A stretch of 64,000 nucleotides of DNA. Origin: Hofstenia miamia (lineage: Eukaryota; Xenacoelomorpha; Acoela). Positions within the stretch are counted from its first letter, which is position 1. Each line of letters opens with the position of its first letter. Below are positions 10,030 to 20,780 of this stretch, one piece after another. The notes under the pieces were generated by a model. That model ran no database searches. It was not told where the DNA came from and was given only the letters and a program-made list of their open reading frames with translations. A program made the translations under genes and the position numbers. The stretch lies in the NCBI GenBank assembly GCA_004352715.1, contig SCFE01000060.1:1243030-1307029 (forward strand), written 5' to 3'.

Positions 10030-11650
10030 ATCCTAATCGTACACTGCCCTAATATAAAGTAAGCCAGAGAATTTAATAATATACATGTATATTAGAACAT
10101 GAAATTGATGATTAAAAGTCGATTCATTTAAAAACGATTAATCGCAAAAATAATTATGGACTCTTTAAGTTATGATTCAGCTTTGTATATTTATAAACTT
10201 TTTGCAATAAATTATCAGCAATTTATTTGCGTTATTAGGATAAATCGTGATATATCTTTATTTAATGGTGCTTTTTGCATTGTTAGTAAGAACATACATC
10301 GAATCTTATAAAGTAAACATTAACTAATTTTAAATATAATTTAAAATGACTAATTTATCAATTAATCGGAACCGATTAATGAGAAAAGCTAACAATGGAG
10401 ACGATTAATGATAATTAAAATTCAACCCTAGCATATACATTACCTATACAAACAAAGATAGGCTTAACTAGTTTTATAAAGCGGAATTTAGAAGTCATGG
10501 AAGAAGTGAATGCCACATTGTGATTGCTTTGCCGCTAAACAGAATCATATCATCCAAGTGCTTTTCACCACTATCGCTTTGAGAATCAGCGCCTATTACA
10601 ATCCTGCCAATGGGTCTACCTGGCCCCACATTTTCGTGTTCTTTGATTTTGATTGCAATTGATAAAGATTGCAATTTGTTCGGATGTATTTTCAACTTGA
10701 ACGTCTGATTAAAGTATGGATTGCGAGTACGTTTCATTACCTTTGTTTTTTGTTTAAAAAAGAGTTTCCCATTCTGTTTGACTTCTAATTTCGCATATGG
10801 ATTGGTTGAACCATCAAAATCCATTGGAGGTAAGTTTTTGCATTCAACTATGCCAATTGTAAAGTTTCTTTTAGGGGGTTGATAACGAAGCAATATAGAT
10901 ATTTCTCCTCTGCATGCACTTTTCTTTGGAAAGTAATTTGAAAAATCTCTAGTGAATTCGCCTCGCAACATTTCTTCATCTAGCGGTATTAAGCACTGGC
11001 ATGCGCAAATGTCATCTAAATTCTTCTTTAAATGAAGAACCAGCCTAATTTGGTTATTTGCAAGGCTCTCCATTGGACAGTAAAATTTGTGATCACAATT
11101 GATCAATATTGTTGATTCACGAAATAAGGGACCACTCTCCCATGATTCTTCACTGTGATCCACGGTCATACTAATGACAATTTTATGTTTTTCAAGAGCT
11201 TTAGGAACATTGATGTCTTTCAAAACCAATCTTCCAAAATTTATTCGCGCAGTGTTGTAATCATAATCAATCTCATAAGAAAGCGTTCCATGTTTTCGTT
11301 GCTTTTTAAATAGTGGCAATGTTTCATCATCTTCTGATATGCGGCTTTTTTTTCTTCTGCAGCATCGACAGCAAATACACACCAATGTAAAAAGTATACA
11401 AATAAAAAGAGCAAATACGCCTGCACATATACCAATGATCGCTACATTGTTCAGTCCCATGCTATATATGAATTTGACTTTGGCGTTGACTTTGGTTTTG
11501 GCTTTCAAAACAAATGACTTACTAATTTATAGCGTAGATGTTTTATAGTTGTTAATTGTAAATGAATTACTATCAAACGTTTTGAATTAAATGTGATAAA
11601 GTATGCTTGAATAGTTTTGCATCACATTGAGATTGCAAAACGATTACATC
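10030..11650. repeat. Segmental duplication block 1, carrying a C2 gene
   Basis: This block aligns in direct orientation with about 20000-21900. Similarity is strongest in the coding region, but it also covers 3' flanking sequence (CCAATTAATC.GAAC.GATTAATG, CCTAGCATATAC, CTATACAAAC.AAGATAGGC) and about 130 bp upstream of the start codon. It is therefore a genomic duplication and not a pair of retrocopies. The site GCATATAC at 10431-10438 is the empty form of the hAT insertion in block 2. Confidence 0.8.
10495..11460 (-). CDS. Membrane-anchored double-C2 protein, synaptotagmin type, copy 1
   Basis: An intact intronless frame of 321 residues. I start at ATG 11460 (MGLNNVAIIGI); the frame is open further upstream but has no ATG, and the paralogue gives exactly the same length. 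A transmembrane segment covers residues about 6-31 and is followed by a Cys cluster (CICCRCCRRKK) suited to palmitoylation. A degenerate first C2 domain lies at about 65-190, and a clear second C2 at about 190-321, from GEISILLRYQPPKRNFTIGI to the WHSLLP C-terminus, the WHxL motif typical of synaptotagmin C2B. In C2B the first Ca2+ loop keeps MDFDG but has TNPYAKL where SDPYVK is usual, and the second loop (KEHENVG) lacks the usual aspartates. Ca2+-independent membrane or vesicle binding is therefore likely. The upstream sequence has CTATAAAA and GCTATAAA. Confidence 0.85.
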   Translation of the reverse strand: MGLNNVAIIGICAGVFALFICILFTLVCICCRCCRRKKSRISEDDETLPLFKKQRKHGTLSYEIDYDYNTARINFGRLVLKDINVPKALEKHKIVISMTVDHSEESWESGPLFRESTILINCDHKFYCPMESLANNQIRLVLHLKKNLDDICACQCLIPLDEEMLRGEFTRDFSNYFPKKSACRGEISILLRYQPPKRNFTIGIVECKNLPPMDFDGSTNPYAKLEVKQNGKLFFKQKTKVMKRTRNPYFNQTFKLKIHPNKLQSLSIAIKIKEHENVGPGRPIGRIVIGADSQSDSGEKHLDDMILFSGKAITMWHSLLP

Positions 11651-11784
11651 AATACATTGCTAATAGGCATTTGCTTTTAAACAATAAAAATTTTTCAATT
11701 TTCAACAATAATCATGTTTTGCTCATGTAAATTAGTGTATCTTGCATAATTTAATTCTAATCAAAAATTAATTGTTTGTAAAGC

Positions 11785-12172
11785 CAGAGATGCGCATCGG
11801 CCGGGCCGGACTTTTGCCGGGCTTGGGCCGAAGAAATGGAAGAAATGGGGGCGAATTTTAAAAAACTAACAATTCCGTAATAGTACACGTAAATACATAA
11901 AATTTTATATAAATTATAATTATAAAGTTGAAAAATTAAATATATTTTTTGGAAATTTTACATAAGTATCATATACTTTTCTAAACTTCAATTTAGAATC
12001 TTCAATTTCATTTAGATATTATTAGAAGTATTTCTATCATACCAAATTTTTGTGGAACATACCAAGGCGACCCTTAATTAAGGGTCGCCTTGAAAAAACC
12101 AACAAATTAATGAAATGTTGTGACAAGTATTATAAAAATGGGACCTAAATTTTTGGTCAATGTCCATCTCTG
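11785..12172. mobile_element. hAT-type MITE with 8-bp target duplication
   Basis: 388 bp running from CAGAGATGCGCAT to ATGTCCATCTCTG (inverted termini), flanked by TGTAAAGC (11777-11784) and TGTAGAGC (12173-12180), an 8-bp duplication with one mismatch. Ends of the CAGAGA type plus an 8-bp duplication are hallmarks of the hAT superfamily. The left end is unusually G+C-rich (GGCCGGGCCGG). No transposase is encoded, and a strong internal palindrome lies at 12063-12092. Confidence 0.75.
12063..12092. repeat. Perfect 30-bp palindrome inside the hAT MITE
   Basis: CAAGGCGACCCTTAA is followed at once by its exact complement, with no loop. It would form a very stable hairpin or cruciform. It may be a transposase-binding or foldback feature of the element, or the scar of a nested insertion. 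Confidence 0.85.
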
Positions 12173-12630
12173 TGTAGAGCAAGTTGTAGGCGAAAATTAT
12201 ATTTTCAATATTTCTTAACTTGCCACAATCCATGTTCTGTATTCAACAAGGTGCAAGTGGGAATCCTTCGTGCATATATAATTTATCCTCTTATGCATAA
12301 TGGTTTCTGAAAACGTTATATAATTTTTGCAAACAAATGTGTCACTGCATGTCAAAACCCCGTTATTCATAACTGGGGCATACTCCGTTACAGGAGAAGA
12401 AGGGCTTTCAATAATTTTGCAGGGAATTGAGCAAATAATACTAGGGGGTTATCAGTCAGTATTTTTCGTTTTCTGTATTCAGTACCATCAAGGAGCATTG
12501 GGTGGAATCAGATCGAGATTTTAGAACCAGACCCCACTCGATCTGACTTATTAACCTGAAACCAACATGAAAATTCTAATCAGATTTCAACTCGATTTTT
12601 TAAAAATCATCAGCTGTTAAATTTATAAAA
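12173..12630. other. Intergenic, no gene seen
   Basis: No gene recognised. A short run at 12500-12600 repeats the words ATCAGATCGAGATTTT and CTCGATCTGA in opposite senses, perhaps the end of a decayed transposon. A related GGATCCGATCC-rich stretch lies at 14155-14200, on the other side of the hAT transposase relic. Confidence 0.3.
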
Positions 12631-13084
12631 AATTGTTCCATATACAATCTAACCACAAGTTGAAATATCCTTGAGATGATACACATTACAATGATCACAA
12701 ATTACAGCGTTATTATTTTGTTATTAAACTTATTAAAAATTTGCTTTTCAAACCGAACTGAAACCATTGCTTTTTCAAAATCTAAAACCGAACCTTACTC
12801 GAGCATTTTGTCTATTTTGATGAGTAAGAACCCTAAAATTACATATATACATATATATATATATGTATATATGTAATTTTAGGGTTCTTACTCATCAAAA
12901 TAGACAAAATGCTCGAGTAAGGTTCGGTTTTAGATTTTGAAAAAGCAATGGTTTCAGTTCGGTTTGAAAAGCAAATTTTTAATAAGTTTAATAACAAAAT
13001 AATAACGCTGTAATTTGTGATCATTGTAATGTGTATCATCTCAAGGATATTTCAACTTGTGGTTAGATTGTATATGGAACAATT
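12631..13084. repeat. Perfect 227-bp inverted repeat with no spacer
   Basis: Bases 12631-12857 and 12858-13084 are exact reverse complements around a centre of alternating ATAT/GTAT. The right arm ends one base before a single N at 13085, after which the sequence no longer matches the left flank. Perfect identity ending at an N suggests an assembly or library fold-back artefact. A true giant palindrome is possible but would be unstable. Confidence 0.9.
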
Positions 13085-13159
13085 NATTATATTTAATCAC
13101 AAGAGGACTTGAAATGTCAAAGCAAATAGCACTTCCAAAAAACAAAAAATAGATTCGAC

Positions 13160-13865
13160 ATGTTTAATTTTTAAAAAATTTTTTTACACATGCATCTATA
13201 TCAATTTTAGCGGCAAGTTCACGCTCAATATTCATAATTGAAAGGTTGGTCAGACGATCTTAAATCATCGCACTGCGCAAACAAGTCTTAATAAGATTCA
13301 GCCATCTAAAGCTTCGTTCAGCATTAGCATTACTGTTTGCAAGAACGAAGAATGATTCTATCGAAATCTGAATATTTGGCATGCATGATAAAACCTTATT
13401 TACATAAAGGAAAGAGTAAAAAGGCTCCATTTTGTTCTGTAAGATTATTGTTTAGAATTTCGTATTTAAATGTCTTGTAAATTGTCCATTTCGAATTTGC
13501 ACACATTTGTAAATATCCTCATTATAAAAATTGCAAATTAAAGCAAACTTCTCATTACTAAAATTTGAAGCAATTTTCAGGAAATCACCGAATTTTTCTC
13601 CCAGTTGAAGAATAATTGTATCTAGGATCTCCATACATATCTTCTTAGTTTCCAATAAATTTTGGGATCCTCTGATTTCAGAGAAGTAACCATCAAATTT
13701 AGGCAATTTTTCATACAATGCATGTGAGGAGTTCACAATGTTATCGAAAATATTTTCGAAATTGTCTCGCATTTCCAAAAATGTTTCTTTCAGAAAATCA
13801 ATTGTCTCATTAACAAAAGAATATTGAGCATTTTTAACTTGTAATATCTCACTTAAAACATTCAT
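13160..13865 (-). pseudogene. hAT transposase relic (C-terminal half)
   Basis: The frame 13865-13452 (137 residues, starting MNVLSEILQVKN) resembles the helical region of hAT-family transposases of the ZMYM1/DUF4371 kind. Further along the minus strand, after a short non-coding break, 13340-13184 reads the hAT dimerisation region: NANAERSFRWLNLIKT followed by LTNLSIMNIEREL, with one stop between. The NAxxERxFSxLxxIKT-type signature is characteristic. The N-terminal BED finger and the catalytic aspartates are not visible, so only a 3' portion remains. Confidence 0.6.
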
Positions 13866-14394
13866 TTGTTTTAAAACACAAGACTAAAAAGAATCATCAT
13901 AAGATGAAGATTTTTGGGGAAATAAACACAATATGTGCAGTACAACTTTGTACTTTTCTTTCACAAACACAGCCATTGCCTATGAGAGCCATTACGTGTC
14001 ACGCTTAAATGTACGACATTGTACAGGAATTTATAGATTGGATCATTTAAGCCTAGCTGGCATTGGGTTTATTAATATTTTGTTGAATGAAAACTGCAGT
14101 TTTAGATATTGCTGAAATTTTATACTCGCCTACATCCAAAACATCTCAGAGATTGAATCGGATCCAAAATTTTAGGATCCGATCCGATCCTGGTCCGAAA
14201 CTTCATGATCCGAATTTTTAAAAGAATTTCAGTTTTCGATCTGAAACGAATCCGAATATAAATAAATATTTTAAGAATAAATAAACATGGACTTAATGTA
14301 TATATTATTGAAAAAAATGAGACGACTTACGCAATAGTGCATGCAAATTAACTTAAATGTTTTAGGTATGTGAACTCATATCTCATCGAATATT
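13866..14394. other. Intergenic with GGATCC-rich repeat
   Basis: 14146-14230 has CAGAGATTGAATCGGATCC and then clustered GGATCCGATCCGATCC words, likely one end of a decayed hAT-type element whose other end I could not find. Otherwise there is no coding signal. Confidence 0.3.
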
Positions 14395-15046
14395 CAGGTT
14401 TGTTCAATATATTATCTTCGATAGTATCTTTTTCAAAAATGCTAAAAATAGATTATTTCGATAACGATTTCATCCAAGATAGGTTATCTAGATAATCTTC
14501 ATTGAAATTATATAGATGTAGCTGTAGATTGTTCGAATTTACATTGTATCTCTTGAAAAAATAGCAATTTTATAGTACAAAATACTATAAACAAATGATG
14601 CAGACAACATGATAAAAATAACAAAATGGTTCTTGATTTTTGATTGGATTATAATGCATTCATATTCTAATATATGAACTACACACAATGGTAAGGCATC
14701 AAAAACAATTATTCAAGCTGGAACATTTCATATTAATGGTTATAATTAACTATTAAACGGTTTTGCGTATGCAACGTCATTTTTTTATGTTAAGAATTGC
14801 GATTTTGCAAATTTAAATTCCCGAATTTTTTATTGTCATGCTTTAATTTGCGCTTTCAAAATGGGAAAAATCGTATCCCAAGTAATAGTTCAGCTATTGC
14901 CATACCAAAACATACTAACAGGTTATCGACCTCGATAATCGGCTGAATAAGATAGGTTATTGGATGGAATAATTACTCAAAAATAGGTTATTGAGATAAT
15001 CTTATCGAAGATAATTTTATGTCAGATTATCTTTTGAACAAGCCTG
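14395..15046. mobile_element. Non-autonomous TIR element, CAGGYTTGTTCAA ends
   Basis: The left end CAGGTTTGTTCAATA and the right end TTTTGAACAAGCCTG are inverted repeats, and similarity continues inward (ATTATCTTCGATA against TATCGAAGATAAT). The element is about 650 bp, has no ORF, and contains extra short inverted words (GATAGGTTATC). I could not find a matching 8-bp target duplication (CGAATATT left, ATTATGCA right), so the hAT assignment is only suggested by the termini. Confidence 0.55.
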
Positions 15047-16149
15047 ATTATGCAGTCATAGCCATTATTAAGGCTGACTAAGAAATTAAGTTTCAAGTTG
15101 GCCGTAAGCATTAGTAAGCTCATTCCCATGTTCCACAGTTTTTGTCTAGCATTGATGTGAGCCCCCTTTGCAATAGCGGGCTCATAAATTCGTTCAACCA
15201 GGGCTGCGTGTTATGCACATAACACAGTATGAGCTGTCTGTCTTATTGCTACTATCTGCTTCTGCAGCTAAAATACCCACTCTCAACTAAATTTAATAGA
15301 TTGAACTGATTGTAGCAAAGCAAAGTGTTATAATGATGTTGATTTATAATTTATAAATGTTATTAATGGTTAATTGTACGCCCCCTTACAGCCGTATTCG
15401 CGTCGTTTGCATTGGTATTGCCATGGACCTCTGTAAAACTAGTTTTACAGAGGTCCATGGTATTGCATATTTGAGAGAGAATATCTGATTTAATTACATA
15501 CGTGACGCAGTTTGGGAGAAATGCGTCAACTGTTTTTAAATGATCGTTAATTTGAGCGAGAATCTCGAATATTGTTATCAAAAATTTTACACACATGGCG
15601 GAGGTTTGATAGAAGCACGTCACCTCACTTTTCTATGCTTGGTTGAACCGTTCCATGCATTCAACGGTGTATACAGATCTATTTAAATATTTTTAAAAAA
15701 AATAAATATATTTTATTTCAAAACTTGAAAAATAAATTATTTAAATATATTTTAAAATATTTTAAGGAAAAGAACATTCTTCAATGACATTTAATTCAAT
15801 ATTTCCCAAAGAGTATTGATATATTCCAATGCGCCTTGTTATAATATAAAAACAGAACTCATTCCAAATTAATTGGCAAAATATTTTTCTTTGGTCTGTT
15901 AAAACTAAAAAGTTTTTTTGTAATTGTGATACCAAACACTATACATATATCCGAGAAAATGTATTGCGACGAAAAAATAAATATATATTTTAAATTTTTG
16001 AAAATAAATATTTTATTTACAATTATTGCCAATATATTTAAATTATATATATTTATATACACTTCTGCTGGAGGAGTCCTGCATGCATTTAAATGAGAAA
16101 CAGGATTTTTTATTATAAAGCATTAAATGCAAGGGCTGTCACAATAATA
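15047..16149. other. Intergenic with one perfect palindrome
   Basis: No gene seen; the 86-codon open frame at 15363-15623 spans the palindrome described separately. From 15660 to 16070 the sequence is extremely A+T-rich (repeated AAATATATTTTA words). Confidence 0.35.
15421..15460. repeat. Perfect 40-bp palindrome
   Basis: CCATGGACCTCTGTAAAACT is followed directly by its exact complement. TATTG stands immediately before and after it, like a 5-bp target duplication or a small templated foldback insertion. No N is nearby, so an assembly cause is less obvious than at 12631. Confidence 0.85.
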
Positions 16150-17295
16150 ATTTTCAAAAGATATTTAAACAATTTATTTTTTGGTTTCTAAATATTACGG
16201 TCATGTATTTTGAATGAACGTGTATTTCAATTACATATTGTTTGCGGGAAACCCCATATTTTTCTGTCTGCTGTATTGATATAAAAATGAAAAAACATTT
16301 AATACATCGTCCATGTCTTCTTAGAACCATTTCCACCCTATTTGCATGCTTTCGTATAATTTTTCTATTGTTTGCACAGATATCGCGTTCCGAATTGTTC
16401 GTACAACAGAATCCAGGTTCTCCCGAGAAATAACTTGATTTTTCAAACTTTGCTTCAAAATTTCCCAGATGTTCGTTTTCAATCACGTTTAAATCAGGGC
16501 TATATGGGTGCCAGTTTTCAACCTCAATGTTGCTTTCTTCGAAAAATCTTTCACTATTTTGGCTTTATGTATGGGTGCATTGTCTTATTGAAAAACGTAC
16601 TCAGGCATAAGAATCTCCTCTTTTGCATTTTCCAACAAACTAACATACCCTAATGAATTGAGAGTATTCGGGCAAGAATATAAAACTTTTTTACCATTGA
16701 CACGGATCGCACCCTAGTACATAATGGATCTTCTATCTGTGAACATTGACTTAACGTGTGCATCTGAAAATCGGCTACCATTTTTTCGTCAAACAACTAC
16801 GTTTCCATCACTACTGAATTTTACCCGGGTCTCGTCACTGAAGAACACTCGTTTCCAATCGCCAACTGTTCTTTTGCGTCTTTGTCGGCACCATCGGTAC
16901 CTGACATGGGCATTTTTCTTCGTCAAAGTGGGTTTTTTGGCGGTCGATTTGCTGAAAATTCCGTTTTTATGCAGAAGTCTGCGAATAGTTCGAACCGAGA
17001 CTGTCGAACTGCAAGAAAAACTGTTCCACTCAGTAATGAAACGCCTTACGCTTCGCTTTGGGTCATTTTTCACATGACGTACCAGTAAATTTTCGTCTCT
17101 TTTTGTCAATTTTTGCTTTCTCCCCGTTGATTTACCAGCTGTAAATGTACCATTTCTCTCATATCTCGTCAAAGCAGACTGGGCTGAAGATCTGCTTTTT
17201 AAATCGAGAACTTCTACTATTTTCTTACATGAACAATGTTGTTTCCACAGAATAACGACTTGCGAAACAATAGAATCAGGCAATGGTTTTCCCAT
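16150..17295 (-). pseudogene. Tc1/mariner-superfamily transposase relic
   Basis: The frame from ATG 17295 begins MGKPLPDSIVSQVVILWKQH and holds a helix-turn-helix DNA-binding region (residues about 5-60, with RYERNGTFTAGKSTGRK), a second HTH around RTIRRLLHKNGI (about 105), and the first catalytic aspartate in DWKRVFFSDETRV (about 155). It stops at about 16789. The rest continues in frames broken by several stops down to about 16200: a DNAPIHKA segment with the second catalytic Asp (near 16575) and the C-terminal part with RENLDSVVRTI. It once had a normal length of about 340 residues. I could not identify terminal repeats with confidence. Confidence 0.75.
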
Positions 17296-17407
17296 TTCAA
17301 GCGTTTCATGCTATTGTAAAACGTAATATGACTGAATTTTTTTATTAATTAACAATGTATTATCACAAACGCGATGATTTTGTAGCTTCAGTTGATCCAT
17401 TTAGAAT

Positions 17408-17517
17408 GGTGGAAAAAGTTTAAAACAAGATGTACGTAGCATTTTGTCAACCTACCAACAAGTCAAAATATATACAATATCTTAAACTTTTTAAAAACCC
17501 CTTGCTCTTTTCCACCA
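17408..17517. repeat. Short foldback element (about 110 bp)
   Basis: GGTGGAAAAAGTTTAAAAC on the left and CTTGCTCTTTTCCACC on the right are imperfect complements, with AAACTTTTTAAA near the right end adding to the pairing. It lies just beyond the start of the Tc1-like transposase gene, but I see no matching end on the other side of that gene. Confidence 0.35.
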
Positions 17518-17529
17518 ACCTAATCCCAA

Positions 17530-17975
17530 CCCTAGGGAAAAAATCCAATTTAAATTAAAAAATCAAAAAAATCAGATTTTTTAATTAAAACGGATTTTTT
17601 TGATTTCAATTAGATTTTTTATCTAAATTTCAATTTTAGCCAGACAATCTTCCAAGGTAGTAAATATTAAAAATCCTTTTGATGCTACTATTTCTGAAAT
17701 ATTATAATTTAATCAAATTTAAATAAACTGAAGATGAAAAACATGCAAAACAATAAATTCAGAGCTTGCCAATTCATTCCAATATCAGGACAATAACTTC
17801 AAAGCAAATTAGAATATACGACTTTTATCTCTTTTAGCGTACTTGATTTAAATCAATAATTGAACTAATAATGTGCTTTGATTTAAATCATGATTTAAAT
17901 CCGATTTAAATCATTAATTTTAATCCGATTTAAATCAATGATTTAAATCGAGTGATTTAAATCGACCAACACTGA
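17530..17975. repeat. GATTTAAATC-rich repeat, likely degraded hAT MITE
   Basis: At least six copies of the palindromic word GATTTAAATC or TGATTTAAATC lie between 17846 and 17965, with AAAAAATCAGATTTTTTAATT words between 17540 and 17620. The right end reads CGACCAACACTG, which as a complement is CAGTGTTGGTCG, a typical hAT terminus. The left end near 17533 (CCTAGGGAAAAAATCC) is too diverged to confirm. Confidence 0.45.
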
Positions 17976-18868
17976 TTATTACACACTGTATTGGCATCAT
18001 CCCTCGCTCTCACCCAGACTTAAATGAATCATCTCCTTATCGGAATACATCCACACTCTTAGAAATTTTCATTTACATGTAAAAAAATGAATTTCCATTC
18101 CTTTGAAATTATTTTATATTTCAAGATGCGCATGATAAATTTTTAAAAATTGAAATAGCTTTGCAATGCAATTGACATCATAGCATTTTTTCAAAATAAG
18201 TTTAAGAAATTGTGTGACAACAGATTTTCATTCCCTCAAATTTCTTCATTTTTATAAAAACAACTATCCAAATTAGAATTTTTTATTAAATATTAAACTT
18301 GCCAAATAGAGTTTATACGGATGTAAAGCTTGTGAACGAATCGAGATTGGTTAACATTAAGTGATATATTTGCTATAATGCTTTTATATGGAAGAAAAGA
18401 ACTACAGTTTCTAGTCCAAATATTGGATGTGTACATGCAATAATCGTAATCTGTGCATATTTCGAATAATTGCATGCGCAGTTGGATATTTGAACGGGAA
18501 AAAGGAATTAATAAACCATTACAAAAATTGCACAAAGTATGTTTTCAAAGGATTTCCTATATTGTTGTAACTGCTATTACTAGTATTAATAATAATTGTG
18601 ATAATGCTAATAGTCCCTAAAGTATGTTTTAGCTGAGTGCATATTACAAATTTTGGTTGATGAAATATTTAGTATTAAATTTAACTTCGTGCAATTAACC
18701 AAACCTAGAAATTTTTTTAATGATAATGCTAAAGTTATAGGGATTGCATCTAATCTACATTTTACTTAGAGAATATTAATAAATTATTAATAATTATTAA
18801 TTTATAAAATATAGGCTAAATCAGTTGGGGCAAAATTTCATCGCTTTGGGCGAATTGCATATTTTATA

Positions 18869-18911
<43 letters not shown>

Positions 18912-19999
18912 CATCTATATATAAATCTATAATATATACATATATATATATATATATATAAATAGTCAAAACTTTTAATGTATATAAACATATTCATAAG
19001 CAATTCGGTCTGCGCTAAAAATATAAATTCTCCAGCGATAAATTTATTTAGAAGCAAGCTTTTATAAAACATTTTTGTGACAAAGTGAACACAAATTCTT
19101 CACTTGTCTCAAACCCCAATGGGTTTAGGGAGGATTCAAATGCTGATTAAAAATTGGAATATTCATATAAAAATATACTGTACGTCCAAGTACTTTAGCG
19201 ACAACAATAATTTTTTGTACAAATGTACATGTTCACATGGAAGTCTACTCATCAAAAGTTATGTCAATAGCCAAAAAAATTTAAAAATATTTTAATAAAT
19301 TTAGCAAAGTTGTTGAAAAATTTGTACAAGACAGTCTGTAGCGTTATGAATGCAAAATTTGTAGTGATATAAATAATAATTTAATCTATTTTTATTGCAT
19401 CGCTACAACAATTAAAATTACTTCGCAGTTCTAAGTTAAATATTAAATATTTCCTTTAAAATTCAAGCGAAATTCCGCGTATCGCATTGATTTTACAACC
19501 TGATGTTGGCGTCAAAGGGAATTATTAGTTTCTATCGATTTTGTAAACGAATCCACAATTGTTAAGCTATGCATCTTAAAGTTACATATGTGCAAAATAT
19601 TAACTTAGTAAATGTGTTCGAAGGAATTCCTTCATAATTAACTATTTTGGAGTAACTTATCAATTGCACATTGAAATAAGTTTGACATCCTTTTAGGTCG
19701 GCTTAATTTCATTTTCTATATAATTGCAGACATTTGTGAAGTGGGAAATATGGTAGACGATAAAACTACTCTTTCTTCTCATTTTCTTAATTAGTGTACA
19801 TTACTTAAGACCTACAGATCCCTTCACCTTAGTTCTAAACAAATTTTTAACTTATATACAACGCTTATAAGATGGTTTAAAAACAGCCGCTGTCTGACAT
19901 AGATCAAGTGAACCATTCACNNNNNNNNNATATATATATATATAAGAATATCCATATAAACTTATGTTTGTTGGGCTGTGCTGCAAACATTAGAGCGGA
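17976..19999. other. Intergenic with TA microsatellites and a 9-N gap
   Basis: No gene recognised. (TA)n tracts lie at 18872-18905 and 18940-18960; a 9-base gap at 19921-19929 is followed by another (TA)n. Open frames such as 18821-19072 are translations of the microsatellite. Confidence 0.4.
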
Positions 20000-20262
20000 A
20001 ATAATTATTAAGAACCGATAATAGTGGGTTGTTTAAATTATTACACTTTGTTATTAATTTTTATTAAAAATTCACAAAATGCAATTTATTTATTTGGAGG
20101 AAACTTTATATATCTTTGGTTAATAAAGCTTTTTTGCATAGGCCTATACAATATTAGTAAAAAACGTACCTTTAAATAACCGATTTACCAATTAATCTGA
20201 ACTGATTAATGTGAACAAGCTGTGTAATTGAGCCCATCAATAATACCAGCTCTAGCATATCC

Positions 20263-20715
20263 CAGTGTGTTGTGCAGGATACACGGTAAGATACACGAAC
20301 ATTTGGTGAAACCATCTATTTATTGGAAAATGGAAAATACACCAAATAATTGTAAAATATAATTTGAATACCAGTTTTCCTTATCTGGTTTCTTATCCAG
20401 AAACTAGGCAAAATTGATTTAACGCTAGGAGAGATAAGTGGGTCAATTGATCCACTCTAGCCTTTCAATTTCAAGTAGTGAAATTATTTTGGGCATTTCT
20501 AAGTGCTAGCAGGTCAATATAGAAAAAAGATAAAAATAGCTGTGCACGGCGTTACTTTTATAATGCATTCCAATTTACAAAATTGAAGATTAATGTATTC
20601 TTTATTGATATGAGTACAAAAATACACGAAATGCCCACACGATACTTACACGATAAAGTATTTTGAAAACATTAATACCGAACGCACAAAAAATTCGATA
20701 CACGACAGCACACTG
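20263..20715. mobile_element. hAT-type MITE inserted in the 3' flank of C2 copy 2
   Basis: 453 bp with inverted ends CAGTGTGTTGT... and ...ACAGCACACTG, and further inverted similarity (GGATACACG against CGATACACGA). It is flanked by GCATATCC (20255-20262) and GCATATAC (20716-20723), an 8-bp duplication with one mismatch. The paralogous block 1 keeps a single GCATATAC at 10431-10438, which proves the insertion came after the duplication or hit only this copy. CAGTG ends and an 8-bp duplication indicate hAT. No ORF. Confidence 0.85.
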
Positions 20716-20780
20716 GCATATACATATCTCTATACAAACCAAGATAGGCGAAATTCGTTTTAAAAAGCAAAATTTAGAAG

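Noticed and set aside
10495-11508. Longer form of the C2 protein starting at 11508 (and 21782 in copy 2)
   Set aside because: The first codon there is TTG, not ATG. The ATG at 11460 and 21746 gives identical 321-residue proteins in both copies; the extra upstream codons are a low-complexity AK repeat of unequal length.
12676-13039. Two identical 66-residue frames on opposite strands
   Set aside because: A consequence of the perfect inverted repeat, which probably is an assembly artefact; no motif in the translation.
14395-15046. Firm hAT assignment for the CAGGYTTGTTCAA element
   Set aside because: The flanking octamers CGAATATT and ATTATGCA do not match, so the required 8-bp duplication is not shown.
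18821-19072. Tyr/Ile-rich frame
   Set aside because: Translation of a TA microsatellite.
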